A DNA stretch of 32,787 nucleotides from an uncultured Lachnospiraceae bacterium (GTDB lineage: Bacteria > Bacillota > Clostridia > Lachnospirales > Lachnospiraceae): contig CACXCJ010000003.1 of assembly GCA_902766175.1 (NCBI GenBank), forward strand, positions 1-32,787, read 5' to 3'. The translations under genes and the position numbers were made by a program. The notes beneath the pieces were generated by a model that saw nothing but the letters and a program-made list of their open reading frames with translations, was not told the origin of the DNA and searched no databases. Below are positions 25,628 to 32,787 of this stretch, one piece after another; the stretch's first letter is position 1; every line of letters begins with the position of its first letter.

Positions 25628-25685
25628 TAGCACCGTGTGATATGCCAGAATAAGGTGGGAATGTATTTCAGTGGTGGAGGGAAAA

Positions 25686-27611
25686 ATGAACAGAAAACGG
25701 ATGCTTCGGGCAGCGGGTGCGGCGGTACTGGGATTCTCTCTTCTTCTTTCTTCGTGCGGGGGAAGCAGCACCGCGGACAGCGGTTCAGCCGGGAGCGGAG
25801 ACAGCTCGAAAGAGGCGGCATCGGCCGGAAGCAGTGACGAGGAGAGCAGCGGCGTTCCGGAGACCACGGCCAGCGCGGAGAGCCAGCGCGAAAAGACGCA
25901 TGCGGTGACGGAGCTTCTCCCGGTCGATATGACGAAGTGGAAGTACAACGCGGAGGATGACGTCTACTGGCAGGTCGGGATCTCCTACTGCGAGCACCCG
26001 GAGGATGAGACCTATGAGACCATGGGGTTCTTTGTCCCGGGCGGGTATTTCGACGCAGAGGAAAACGGCGACGGGACCTATACCTGCTCTGTGAACGCCA
26101 TGAACCAGGTCGGAAACTATACGGCGGACGAGGCGCCGGTCATTCTCCCGGTGAACACGCCGGGATACATGGCGATGGAAGCACCGGCGGACTATGATTC
26201 CAGCTTTGGCTACGGGAGCGTGAAGGATTACACGGACCAGGGCATGGTGATCGCATTCGCCGGATGCCGCGGCAGGGAGCAGGGGGCTCCATACGGTGTG
26301 ACGGATCTGAAGGCCGCCATCCGCTATCTCCGCTACAACGCGGGGCTCATTCCCGGCGCAGAGGCGGATGTCTACTCCGTCGGCATGAGCGGAGGCGGCG
26401 CGCAGAGCGCAATTCTCGGCGCAAGCGGTGACAGCGACCTCTACACGCCGTATCTTAAGGAGATCGGCGCGGTGGAGGGTGTGAGCGATGCGGTCCAGGG
26501 CTCCATGTGCTGGTGCCCGGTCACGAGCCTTGACTACGCGGACGAGGCGTACGAGTGGAATCTCGGCTCGACGCGGACAGACCTCTCCGAGGAGGAGAAG
26601 AGGTACTCGGACGGCATGGCGGAGGCATTCGCCGGATATCTGAATGACCTGGACCTCAAGGACGGGGAGGGAAACCCGCTCACCCTCGAGAAGTCTGACA
26701 CCGGGATCTATCAGGCAGGGAGCTATTACAATTACCTTGCGGGGGTCGTGGAAACCTCTCTGAACAATTTCCTCGCGGACACGAAATTCCCGTACGACGC
26801 GGACAGCGCGAAGGAAAAGGGAGACGGCGGGAACGGCGGCCCGGGTGCGGGCGCATTCCCGGGCGATGCTGCGGCAGGCGGCGCTGCGGCAGGCGGCGCT
26901 GCGGCGGACGGCGCTGCAGCAGGCGGCGGTGCGCCGGCAGCAGGACAGACGGAGTACGAGCAGAGGGACAATATCCAGCGGAATGCGGTGAGCGGCGCCG
27001 TCACGATTTCAGGAACCTATGAGACGGCGGAGGACTACATCGCCGCGCTGAACGGGCTGTTCCACTGGGTGGACTACGACGCGTCGGCAGGCACCGTGAA
27101 AATCACCTCGCTGTCGGATTTCTGCAGGGCGATGAAGCCCGCCTCAAAGGGGATCGGCGCCTTCGATTCGCTCGACAAGAGCCAGGGGGAGAACACGCTC
27201 TTCGGCTACGGAGACGGAAACGGCGCCCACTTTGACCCGGTGCTCGGGGACCTTGTGCAGGGCACGGAGTACGAGGAGAGCTTCAAGGAGGATCTCTCTT
27301 CGCCGGATGCGCTCGGAAACAAGGTAGAGGTCCGCGTCAATATGTATAGTCCGCTCTACTATCTCTGCGAGAGCTGTGGAGGATATGGAAAGAGCAAGGT
27401 CGCGGATCACTGGCGGATCCGCACCGGCATCTGCCAGAGCGACACAGCGCTCTGCACGGAGGTGAACCTCGCGCTCGCGCTTGCCGGAGGCGGTCCGGGC
27501 CGGGATGTGGACTTTGCGACGATCTGGGGGCTCGGGCACACGATGGCAGAGGAAACCGGGAATTCGACGGAGAACTTCATCAACTGGGTGAATCAGTGCG
27601 AGGGGTTCTGA
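25686..27611 (+). CDS. Tannase-like alpha/beta-hydrolase lipoprotein
   Basis: Predicted exported lipoprotein of 641 residues: signal MNRKRMLRAAGAAVLGFSLL and lipobox LSSC (Cys24), then a Ser/Ala/Glu-rich linker to about residue 70. The hydrolase part resembles bacterial subtype-B tannases, which release gallate from galloyl esters. The nucleophile Ser235 is in GMSGGGAQS. A probable catalytic Asp574 is in VADHWRIRTG, and His618 in WGLGHTMAE. A Gly/Ala low-complexity insert of about 45 residues (380-425) splits the domain. The start at 25686 has GGAGG 5 nt upstream. It is 11 bp before the alarmone synthetase gene. The tannase label comes from remembered motifs; a feruloyl or other esterase is possible. 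Confidence 0.65.
   Translation: MNRKRMLRAAGAAVLGFSLLLSSCGGSSTADSGSAGSGDSSKEAASAGSSDEESSGVPETTASAESQREKTHAVTELLPVDMTKWKYNAEDDVYWQVGISYCEHPEDETYETMGFFVPGGYFDAEENGDGTYTCSVNAMNQVGNYTADEAPVILPVNTPGYMAMEAPADYDSSFGYGSVKDYTDQGMVIAFAGCRGREQGAPYGVTDLKAAIRYLRYNAGLIPGAEADVYSVGMSGGGAQSAILGASGDSDLYTPYLKEIGAVEGVSDAVQGSMCWCPVTSLDYADEAYEWNLGSTRTDLSEEEKRYSDGMAEAFAGYLNDLDLKDGEGNPLTLEKSDTGIYQAGSYYNYLAGVVETSLNNFLADTKFPYDADSAKEKGDGGNGGPGAGAFPGDAAAGGAAAGGAAADGAAAGGGAPAAGQTEYEQRDNIQRNAVSGAVTISGTYETAEDYIAALNGLFHWVDYDASAGTVKITSLSDFCRAMKPASKGIGAFDSLDKSQGENTLFGYGDGNGAHFDPVLGDLVQGTEYEESFKEDLSSPDALGNKVEVRVNMYSPLYYLCESCGGYGKSKVADHWRIRTGICQSDTALCTEVNLALALAGGGPGRDVDFATIWGLGHTMAEETGNSTENFINWVNQCEGF
26862..26931 (+). repeat. 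15-bp tandem repeats inside the tannase-like gene
   Basis: About four imperfect copies of GGCGCTGCGGCAGGC, encoding alternating Ala-Ala-Ala-Gly-Gly. The repeat is a whole number of codons, so copy changes keep the frame. It probably forms a flexible loop. Confidence 0.75.
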
Positions 27612-27622
27612 CAGGAGAGAAA

Positions 27623-28351
27623 ATGGCAGAGGCAGTAGCGGAGACAGAGAGGACGGCAGAAAAAACGGTGACGGCAGAGAGGAAAGCATCGGAAGCGCCT
27701 GCCGGGGAAAGCATCTACGGCCCGTGCGCGGAAGTGCTCCCGCTGGTTCTGAAGGAGCTTGAGGGCCGGATCTCCTCCTGGAACAGGGAGGCGGAGCAGA
27801 AGACGGGGCACAAGCTCTACGAGCACCTTACGACGCGCGTCAAGTCAGAGGAGAGCATGCGCGAGAAATGCCGCAGAAGAGGTCTCCCGGAGACGCCGGA
27901 ATCGGCGCTGACCGAGCTGCACGACGCAGTCGGGCTCAGGATCGTGACGCGCTTTCTCGATGATATTTACCGCATCCGGGACCTGATCTGCGCCATGGAG
28001 GACTGCACGGTGCTGGAGGAGAAGGACTACATCCGGAACGTGAAGCCGAACGGATACCGGAGCTATCACATGATCATAAGCTGTGAGCTTCCGTACCGGG
28101 ATCTTCAGGGGAATCTGCCGGGACACTTCGCGGTGGAGATCCAGATCCGGACCATCGCCATGGATTCCTGGGCGAGCCTGGAACACGAGATGAGCTACAA
28201 GAAAACGATCAACAACAGAGCGCTGATCACAGCGGAGCTGAAGCGCTGCGCGGACGAGCTCGCTTCCTGCGACGTGTCCATGCAGACCATCTGCGACCTG
28301 ATCCGCGCCGGTGAGGAGAAAAACCATGAAAGTACTTCTTGCGGAGGATGA
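27623..28351 (+). CDS. Small alarmone synthetase (RelP/RelQ-like GTP pyrophosphokinase)
   Basis: Synthesises (p)ppGpp from ATP and GDP/GTP. It is a stand-alone synthetase domain of 242 residues, without the HD hydrolase or TGS/ACT parts of Rel. Motifs: GLRIVTRFLDDIYRIRDLI, the substrate-binding KDYIRNVKPNGYRSYHMII, and the catalytic VEIQIRTIAMDSWASLEHEMSYKK. The N-terminal ~30 residues are low-complexity Ala/Glu/Thr. The ATG at 27623 has AGGAG upstream. Its last 26 bp overlap the response-regulator gene, so these genes are coupled. RelQ and RelP cannot be told apart safely from this sequence alone. Confidence 0.88.
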   Translation: MAEAVAETERTAEKTVTAERKASEAPAGESIYGPCAEVLPLVLKELEGRISSWNREAEQKTGHKLYEHLTTRVKSEESMREKCRRRGLPETPESALTELHDAVGLRIVTRFLDDIYRIRDLICAMEDCTVLEEKDYIRNVKPNGYRSYHMIISCELPYRDLQGNLPGHFAVEIQIRTIAMDSWASLEHEMSYKKTINNRALITAELKRCADELASCDVSMQTICDLIRAGEEKNHESTSCGG

Positions 28352-29000
28352 GCGGGACCTGTCCCGCGCCGTCTGCGCCGTGCTGAAGATGCAGGGGTAC
28401 GACGCGGATCCCGCGTACGACGGGGAGGAAGCGGTGCAGAAAGCCGCGGGAAATGCGTACGACTGCATGGTTTTTGACATTATGATGCCGAAGAAGGACG
28501 GGATCACCGCCCTGAAGGAAATCCGGAGCACCGGGGACGTGACGCCGGTCATCTTCCTGACGGCGAAGGCGGAGCTCGACGACCGCGTGAACGGCCTTGA
28601 CGCGGGCGCGGACGACTACCTGACGAAGCCCTTCGCGATGAAGGAGCTCCTCGCGCGGATCCGGTCCGCGACGAGACGGGCGGAGGGGTACGCTGCGACG
28701 AAGATCAGTGTGGGCAATGTGACGCTCGACACCTCGGAGCAGGAGCTCTCCTGCCGGAATTCCGTGCGGCTAGGCGGCAAGGAGGGGGCGCTCATGGAGG
28801 TCTTCATGCGGAACGAGGGGAGAGCGTTCTCGACCGAGGAGCTCTTAAGAAAGGTCTGGAGCGACGAGCCGGAGCAGACCGGAGACATTGTATGGGTCTA
28901 TGTGAGCTATCTCCGCAACAAGCTGAAGTCCGTCGGCGCTGGCCTTGAGATCGCCGGGGAAAGGGACGGAGCGTTTGTCCTGAGGCAGAGGAATGATTGA
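28326..29000 (+). CDS. OmpR/PhoB-type response regulator
   Basis: Two-component response regulator of 224 residues. The receiver domain has acidic residues in LLAEDERDL, the phosphoacceptor Asp51 in MVFDIMMPKKDG, the conserved Thr in IFLTAKA and Lys in LTKPFAMKELLARI. A winged-helix DNA-binding domain follows (about 125-220), with GALMEVFMRNEG and VWVYVSYLRNKLKS. The ATG at 28326 has GAGGAG 6-7 nt upstream. It overlaps the alarmone synthetase by 26 bp and the histidine kinase by 8 bp. Confidence 0.93.
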   Translation: MKVLLAEDERDLSRAVCAVLKMQGYDADPAYDGEEAVQKAAGNAYDCMVFDIMMPKKDGITALKEIRSTGDVTPVIFLTAKAELDDRVNGLDAGADDYLTKPFAMKELLARIRSATRRAEGYAATKISVGNVTLDTSEQELSCRNSVRLGGKEGALMEVFMRNEGRAFSTEELLRKVWSDEPEQTGDIVWVYVSYLRNKLKSVGAGLEIAGERDGAFVLRQRND

Positions 29001-30231
29001 GAGACTGAAGCGGCAGTTCGTGCTGACAGCGACGCTCGCTGTCCTCATTGTCATGGGGATCGCGCTGGGCCTCATCAACTCCATGAACTTCCGCGTGGTC
29101 TACAGAAACTGCATGCAGGTCCTGGAAATCATCGCGGAAAATGACGGTGAGCTTGCAGATGAGCTGCGGTGGCGCCAGTCCGGACTGGAGGACACCTTCG
29201 GGGACGAGACGCCCTACCGGATCCGTTACTTCTCTGTGGCACTGGATGCGGACGGGAATGTGGAGCGGATCATCACGGATCACATCAACTCCGTGAATCA
29301 GGACGAGGCAGCGGAATACGCCGGGAGAGTCAAGGCGCTCCGGCGCGCGCACGGCTTCTTTTCGAATGACAGCAACACCTACTGCTATCTGGTGGATACG
29401 CGGGATGCGGACGGCGAGACCCTCATCTGCTTTCTCGACTGCACGAATGAGATGTGGCAGGTCTGGAAATTCATGTACTACAGCGTGCTCTTCGGGGTCC
29501 TGACGCTCTCCGGCTATGTCTGCATGATGATCATTCTCGCGAAGCGGGCGGTTCAGCCGACGATCCAGAATATTGAGGCGCAGAAGCGCTTCATCACGAA
29601 CGCCGGACACGAGCTGAAGACTCCGATCTCCGTGATTTCCGCAAACGCCGAGGTCCTCGAGATGATGAACGGGGAGAACGAGTGGACGCAGAGCATCCTG
29701 AAGCAGACGAAGCGGCTCAGCGGGCTGGTGAATGACTTCATTCTTCTCACCAAGGTGGATGAAATGAAGAAGCCGGAGCTCGTTGAGATGAGCCTCAGCG
29801 CGGCGGCGAGGGACACGGCGGACTCCTTTCACACCGTGGCGGAACAGATGGGCAAGAAACTGATCGTGGACATCGCGGACGAGGTCCGCGTGAAGGCGAC
29901 GGAGCGGGAGCTTCCGGAGCTCCTGAACGTCCTCACGGACAATGCCGTGAAGTACTGCGATGACGGCGGCACGGTGGAAGTGAAGGTCACGGGCCGGGGC
30001 AGCGGGAGAAGCGGTGTGTTTCAGGTCTCGAACGACTATGCCGCTGGAAAGGAACAGGACTACAGCCGCTTCTTTGACCGCTTCTACCGGGCGGACGAGT
30101 CGCACAGCTCGGAAAAGTCAGGGTACGGCATCGGCCTCTCCATGGCGGAGGGAATCGCCCGGATGTACCGCGGGAAGATCCGCGCGGAGTGGAAGGCAGG
30201 TGTGATGTACTTCACGGTGACATTCCCGTGA
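28993..30231 (+). CDS. Membrane sensor histidine kinase
   Basis: Cognate kinase of the preceding regulator, 412 residues. Membrane helices lie at about 8-30 and 160-182, enclosing an extracytoplasmic sensor of about 130 residues that I do not recognise. No HAMP domain is evident; only about 20 residues separate the second helix from the HisKA domain. Phosphoacceptor His206 is in NAGHELKTPISV. The N box is LLNVLTDNAVKYC, and the G boxes include SGYGIGLSMAEGIARMY. It starts inside the regulator gene (8-bp overlap) and is followed by strong terminators. The signal is unknown. Confidence 0.92.
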   Translation: MIERLKRQFVLTATLAVLIVMGIALGLINSMNFRVVYRNCMQVLEIIAENDGELADELRWRQSGLEDTFGDETPYRIRYFSVALDADGNVERIITDHINSVNQDEAAEYAGRVKALRRAHGFFSNDSNTYCYLVDTRDADGETLICFLDCTNEMWQVWKFMYYSVLFGVLTLSGYVCMMIILAKRAVQPTIQNIEAQKRFITNAGHELKTPISVISANAEVLEMMNGENEWTQSILKQTKRLSGLVNDFILLTKVDEMKKPELVEMSLSAAARDTADSFHTVAEQMGKKLIVDIADEVRVKATERELPELLNVLTDNAVKYCDDGGTVEVKVTGRGSGRSGVFQVSNDYAAGKEQDYSRFFDRFYRADESHSSEKSGYGIGLSMAEGIARMYRGKIRAEWKAGVMYFTVTFP

Positions 30232-30292
30232 GAAGTGAACGGCTGCCGGGAATGCGCCCGGAAGCTTAAGGTGCGCTCCCGCACACAGATCC

Positions 30293-30325
30293 GCCGGCCT
30301 GTCCCGCAGCAGGCCGGCCTTTTTT
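30293..30325 (+). terminator. Rho-independent terminator of the tannase-kinase unit
   Basis: GCCGGCCTG pairs perfectly with CAGGCCGGC over an 8-nt loop and is followed by CTTTTTT. It lies about 60 bp after the kinase stop. Confidence 0.88.
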
Positions 30326-30356
30326 CTGCCGGGTTCCGGCGAAGAGCAGCCGCATC

Positions 30357-30418
30357 GGCTGGCCAGACGCCGGCCGGCTTTTTTTCTGCCGGGCGCCGGC
30401 CGGTTTTTCCCGCCCGGC
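30357..30418 (+). terminator. Second and third terminator-like hairpins
   Basis: GGCTGGC pairs with GCCGGCC (one wobble), followed by GGC and seven Ts (30379-30385). Next, GCCGGGCG (30388-30395) pairs with CGCCCGGC (30411-30418) around a loop containing five Ts. A 28-bp direct repeat (30313-30340 and 30373-30400, 25 identical) shows that the terminator was duplicated. The rest of this 300-bp gap holds only the uraA promoter. Confidence 0.65.
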
Positions 30419-30464
30419 TGTGCAGGGCCGGGCAGTCTCCTCTCCCCGCGTGCGGATTTCTCTA

Positions 30465-30493
30465 TGGACGATGATGCAGATCCGATGTATTCT
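30465..30493 (+). promoter_or_regulatory. Possible promoter of uraA
   Basis: TGGACG, 17-bp spacer, TATTCT (each 4 of 6 consensus), about 40 nt before the ATG. No PyrR-binding or riboswitch element is recognisable. Confidence 0.4.
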
Positions 30494-30532
30494 TATGCAA
30501 GGGGGAATCCACCAGAAAGGAAGGACAGGGGT

Positions 30533-31915
30533 ATGGAAGAACAGCAGTTCCACAAAAAGAGCGATGCGATCTATGACGCGCGGACGCTCGGAAGACCGAA
30601 GATGCTTCTTCTGGGTCTTCAGCACATGTTTGCGATGTTTGGGGCGACGATTCTGGTCCCGATTCTTGTAAACAGCTATTTTCACGGGGAGGGGCTCTCC
30701 GTGCAGGTGACGCTTTTCATGGCGGGTCTCGGGACGCTGTTTTTCCACTTCTGCAGCAAATTCAAGGTTCCCGCCTTTCTCGGCTCCTCGTTTGCCTTTC
30801 TCGGCGGCTTCGCGACGGTAGCGGAATTAAATACAGGGATTTATGCAGATATGACATACGGGGAGAAGCTTCCTTATGCCTGCGGCGGCATCGTCATCGC
30901 CGGTCTGCTCTATCTGATTCTTGCGCTGGTCATCCGGCTCGCCGGTGTGAAGCGGGTCATGCGGTTCCTGCCGCCGGTCGTGACGGGTCCCATCATCATC
31001 TGCATCGGCCTGTCGCTCGCGGGGAGCGCGATCAACAACGCGGGCGCGAACTGGTTTCTCGCACTCATCGCGCTTGCGACCATCATCGTGTTCAATGTCT
31101 GGGGCAGGGGAATCTTCAAGATTATCCCGATCCTGATGGGTGTCGTCATTTCCTATGCCGCAGCGCTCATCATGCAGGTGTCGGGGCTTTCGAATCCGGA
31201 CGGAAGCGCAATTCTCGATTTCTCCTCCGTGGCCAGCGCCGGCTGGGTCGGCATCCCGCCATTCCAGATCTGCAGGTTTGACCTCACGGCGATTCTCGTC
31301 ATGGCCCCGATCGCGATCGCAACCATGATGGAGCACATCGGCGATATCTCCGCGATTTCCGCGACGGTCGGAGAGAACTTCCTCGAGGACCCGGGCCTGC
31401 ACCGGACGCTCGTGGGCGACGGCCTCGCGACCTCGCTCTCCGCGTTCTTCGGCGGACCGGCAAACACGACCTACGGCGAGAATACCGGCGTGCTGGAGCT
31501 CTCGCACGTCTATGACCCGCGGGTCATCCGGCTCGCCGCGGTTTACGCGATGATTCTTTCCTTTGTTCCGAAGTTCGCGAACGTCATCTCCTCCCTTCCG
31601 GCCGCGATCATCGGCGGCGTGAGCTTCATCCTCTACGGGATGATCTCCGCGATCGGTGTCCGGAATGTGGTGGAGAACCGCGTGGACTTCTCGAATTCAA
31701 GGAACCTGATCATCGCGGCGGTGATTCTGGTGAGCGGGCTCGGCTTTTCGAGCGGCGTGACCTTCACAGTCGGAGGGACAAGCATCACTCTGACAAGCCT
31801 CGCGATCGCGAGCATCGCAGGAATTTTGCTGAACGCGATTCTTCCGGGCAATGACTATCACTTCGGCGTGAACGCGCGCGGCGATGCGATGCGCGGCGTG
31901 TCCATGAAGCGGTAA
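30533..31915 (+). CDS. uraA: Uracil permease (NCS2 family)
   Basis: Proton-coupled uracil importer of 460 residues and about 14 helices. Diagnostic features: the VVTGPIIICIGLSLAGSAIN segment, the substrate-binding Glu in MMEHIGDISAISATVG, and FFGGPANTTYGENTGVLELS, which fits uracil rather than xanthine carriers. The ATG at 30533 has AAGGAAGGACAGGGG upstream; an in-frame ATG at 30464 lies in the promoter region and has no ribosome-binding site. The gene stands alone between the tandem terminators and the DUF1858 promoter. Confidence 0.92.
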   Translation: MEEQQFHKKSDAIYDARTLGRPKMLLLGLQHMFAMFGATILVPILVNSYFHGEGLSVQVTLFMAGLGTLFFHFCSKFKVPAFLGSSFAFLGGFATVAELNTGIYADMTYGEKLPYACGGIVIAGLLYLILALVIRLAGVKRVMRFLPPVVTGPIIICIGLSLAGSAINNAGANWFLALIALATIIVFNVWGRGIFKIIPILMGVVISYAAALIMQVSGLSNPDGSAILDFSSVASAGWVGIPPFQICRFDLTAILVMAPIAIATMMEHIGDISAISATVGENFLEDPGLHRTLVGDGLATSLSAFFGGPANTTYGENTGVLELSHVYDPRVIRLAAVYAMILSFVPKFANVISSLPAAIIGGVSFILYGMISAIGVRNVVENRVDFSNSRNLIIAAVILVSGLGFSSGVTFTVGGTSITLTSLAIASIAGILLNAILPGNDYHFGVNARGDAMRGVSMKR

Positions 31916-32040
31916 GAGTAAGAGGGAACAGGACGCAGAAAAAGCGGGGAAACACAGACGGAGGTTCTGCGCTGCCTTTGCGGTCTGCTGCATTCTGTCC
32001 CGCGGCACGATTCCGGCAGGGCGGCTGGGAAGCCGGCGTC

Positions 32041-32069
32041 TTGCGGCGCTGGCACGCGTGTGGTAAGAT
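32041..32069 (+). promoter_or_regulatory. Promoter of the DUF1858 gene
   Basis: TTGCGG, 17-bp spacer, TAAGAT with an extended -10 TG. The leader contains a hairpin GCCGGCGG-GAGC-CTGCCGGC (32112-32131) just before the GAGGAG ribosome-binding site. The rest of the 237-bp gap after uraA holds a CGCAGAA/TTCTGCG inverted repeat but no clear terminator. Confidence 0.65.
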
Positions 32070-32152
32070 AATGTCTGCGCGCGGCACATACCGCGAGAGG
32101 CACCTGAGGCAGCCGGCGGGAGCCTGCCGGCACGTTTGAGAGGAGAACAGAA

Positions 32153-32455
32153 ATGGCGGAAGAAAACAGGACTTCCACGAAGGAAGAAGAGACCGCTGCA
32201 GCGGAGACTAAGAAGTCGGTCACAAAGGACATGCTGGTCGGAGAGATCATCGGACGCTATCCGGACGCGGCATTTGCGCTCATGCAGTGCGGGATGGGAT
32301 GCATCAGCTGCCCGGCGTCGCAGGGAGAGTCCCTGGCGGACGCGAGCATGGTTCACGGCCTGAATGCGGATGAGGTCGTCGAGTACGTGAACGAATATCT
32401 CACCTACATGGAGGAGCAGAGAGCCTCCGGAGCGGCTGAGGAGCCGCAGGCGTAA
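32153..32455 (+). CDS. DUF1858 redox-disulfide protein
   Basis: Small protein of 100 residues. After a 22-residue charged leader it has the DUF1858 fold: VTKDMLVGEIIGRYPDAAF, then the cysteine motif CGMGCISCPASQGESL, then MVHGLNADEVVEYVNEYL. The family is described as a disulfide/redox domain often linked to hybrid cluster protein or iron-sulfur metabolism. Three cysteines are close together (C-x3-C-x2-C), suiting redox or metal chemistry. GAGGAG precedes the ATG. The role is not established and no hcp gene is nearby. Confidence 0.87.
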   Translation: MAEENRTSTKEEETAAAETKKSVTKDMLVGEIIGRYPDAAFALMQCGMGCISCPASQGESLADASMVHGLNADEVVEYVNEYLTYMEEQRASGAAEEPQA

Positions 32456-32681
32456 GCCGGCGGAGCCGCAAGAAGCAAGAAGCCGCGGAGCTCCCGCGCG
32501 GGCCGGAGAGGCGGCGGGAAGCAGTCATATGTAAAACGGGATGCGTCCCTCTTGTTTCTGCCCGAGGGCATAGTAGAGAAAAAGTCAATATCTCCAGGGA
32601 GGTTGTATCCTGACTTACGAAGAGACTGGCATAAGCTGGTCTCTTCTTTGATAGGAAAGGTGATAGATCACATCAATTAAT
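32456..32681. other. Gene-free, AT-richer segment with hairpins
   Basis: From about 32520 the base composition turns clearly AT-richer than the rest of the window. Structures: GGGA-TGCG-TCCC (32538-32549), followed on the minus strand by GTTTTAC, a possible leftward terminator; AAGTCA/TGACTT (32582-32616); and a 12-bp stem GAAGAGACTGGC-ATAA-GCTGGTCTCTTC (32619-32646, two wobbles) followed by TTTG. No known riboswitch, tmRNA, RNase P, 6S or intron core is recognised. It may be the leader of the next gene or the edge of an acquired segment. Confidence 0.45.
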
Positions 32682-32787
32682 ATGCGGAAAAATCTGAACG
32701 GCTGCAATCAGTACGAAACGTTCAGCTTCCAATACGGAGAAATGGTGTTAAACCTTCGAGGGTGTACTCTAGTTGCCGCTGGAGATA
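32682..32787 (+). CDS. Unidentified ORF start, cut by the window edge
   Basis: An open frame of 35 codons begins MRKNLNGCNQYETFSFQYGE and has no stop before the window ends. It lies in the AT-richer segment. There is no good ribosome-binding site near the ATG, and the frame is not recognised. A 7-bp inverted repeat (CTGAACG at 32694, CGTTCAG at 32719) lies inside it. It could be a real gene or chance. Confidence 0.3.
   Translation, partial: MRKNLNGCNQYETFSFQYGEMVLNLRGCTLVAAGD

Noticed and set aside
26732-27004. Proline/alanine-rich minus-strand ORF
   Set aside because: It is the complement of the Gly/Ala repeat array in the tannase-like gene.
28804-30105. A 433-codon minus-strand frame over the regulator and kinase
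   Set aside because: Antisense shadow of two complete two-component genes, without motifs.
1-32787. CRISPR array, tRNA, rRNA, insertion sequence or phage genes
   Set aside because: I looked for regular repeat-spacer structure, cloverleaf-like elements, transposase or integrase motifs and terminal inverted repeats and found none that convinced me.

Overview
The window is GC-rich bacterial chromosome with strong GGAGG-type ribosome-binding sites, short intergenic gaps and many 4-26 bp gene overlaps. The protein types point to a Gram-positive anaerobe of the Clostridia, most likely a GC-rich Lachnospiraceae-like organism: a DUF4317 protein, a clostridial-type glucose-6-phosphate isomerase of about 450 residues, RpiB, a small alarmone synthetase, a DUF1858 redox-disulfide protein, two lipoproteins and a YbiT-like ABC-F protein. 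I cannot name a genus. There is no rRNA, tRNA, CRISPR array, phage gene or recognisable transposase. Almost everything is housekeeping or ordinary accessory metabolism.

Layout, left to right. (1) ilvB-ilvN (acetolactate synthase) on the minus strand, with a good promoter and a 140-nt leader, divergent from nth (endonuclease III) and a MATE exporter. (2) A DUF4317 protein and a DUF3298 lipoprotein. (3) aroK (minus), divergent from an SGNH hydrolase. (4) pgi and rpiB (sugar-phosphate isomerases), then an MBL-fold hydrolase translationally coupled to pyrC. (5) A tight run of an ABC-F ATPase, exoA and a GlgX-like GH13 protein. (6) trpS behind its own promoter and a structured leader, followed without a gap by a cell-surface glycan group (GT2, flippase, GT2). 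(7) aroD and an auxin-efflux-type carrier on the minus strand. (8) A four-gene unit: tannase-like lipoprotein, small alarmone synthetase, OmpR-type response regulator and histidine kinase, closed by tandem terminators. (9) uraA, a DUF1858 protein, and finally a clearly AT-richer segment with hairpins and the start of an unidentified ORF running off the edge.

The most interesting signals are inside proteins. In the ABC-F protein three motifs are degenerate (NBD1 signature, NBD2 Walker A, NBD2 H-loop), and all three belong to the same composite ATP site; the other site looks intact. The GlgX-like protein keeps its fold motifs but has lost the GH13 nucleophile and transition-state aspartates, so it looks like a pseudo-glycosidase. 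The acetolactate synthase has His where the substrate-specificity Trp normally sits. The tannase-alarmone-two-component unit and the AT-rich right edge are the best places to look for new biology. I see no clear undescribed multi-gene defence or mobile system.
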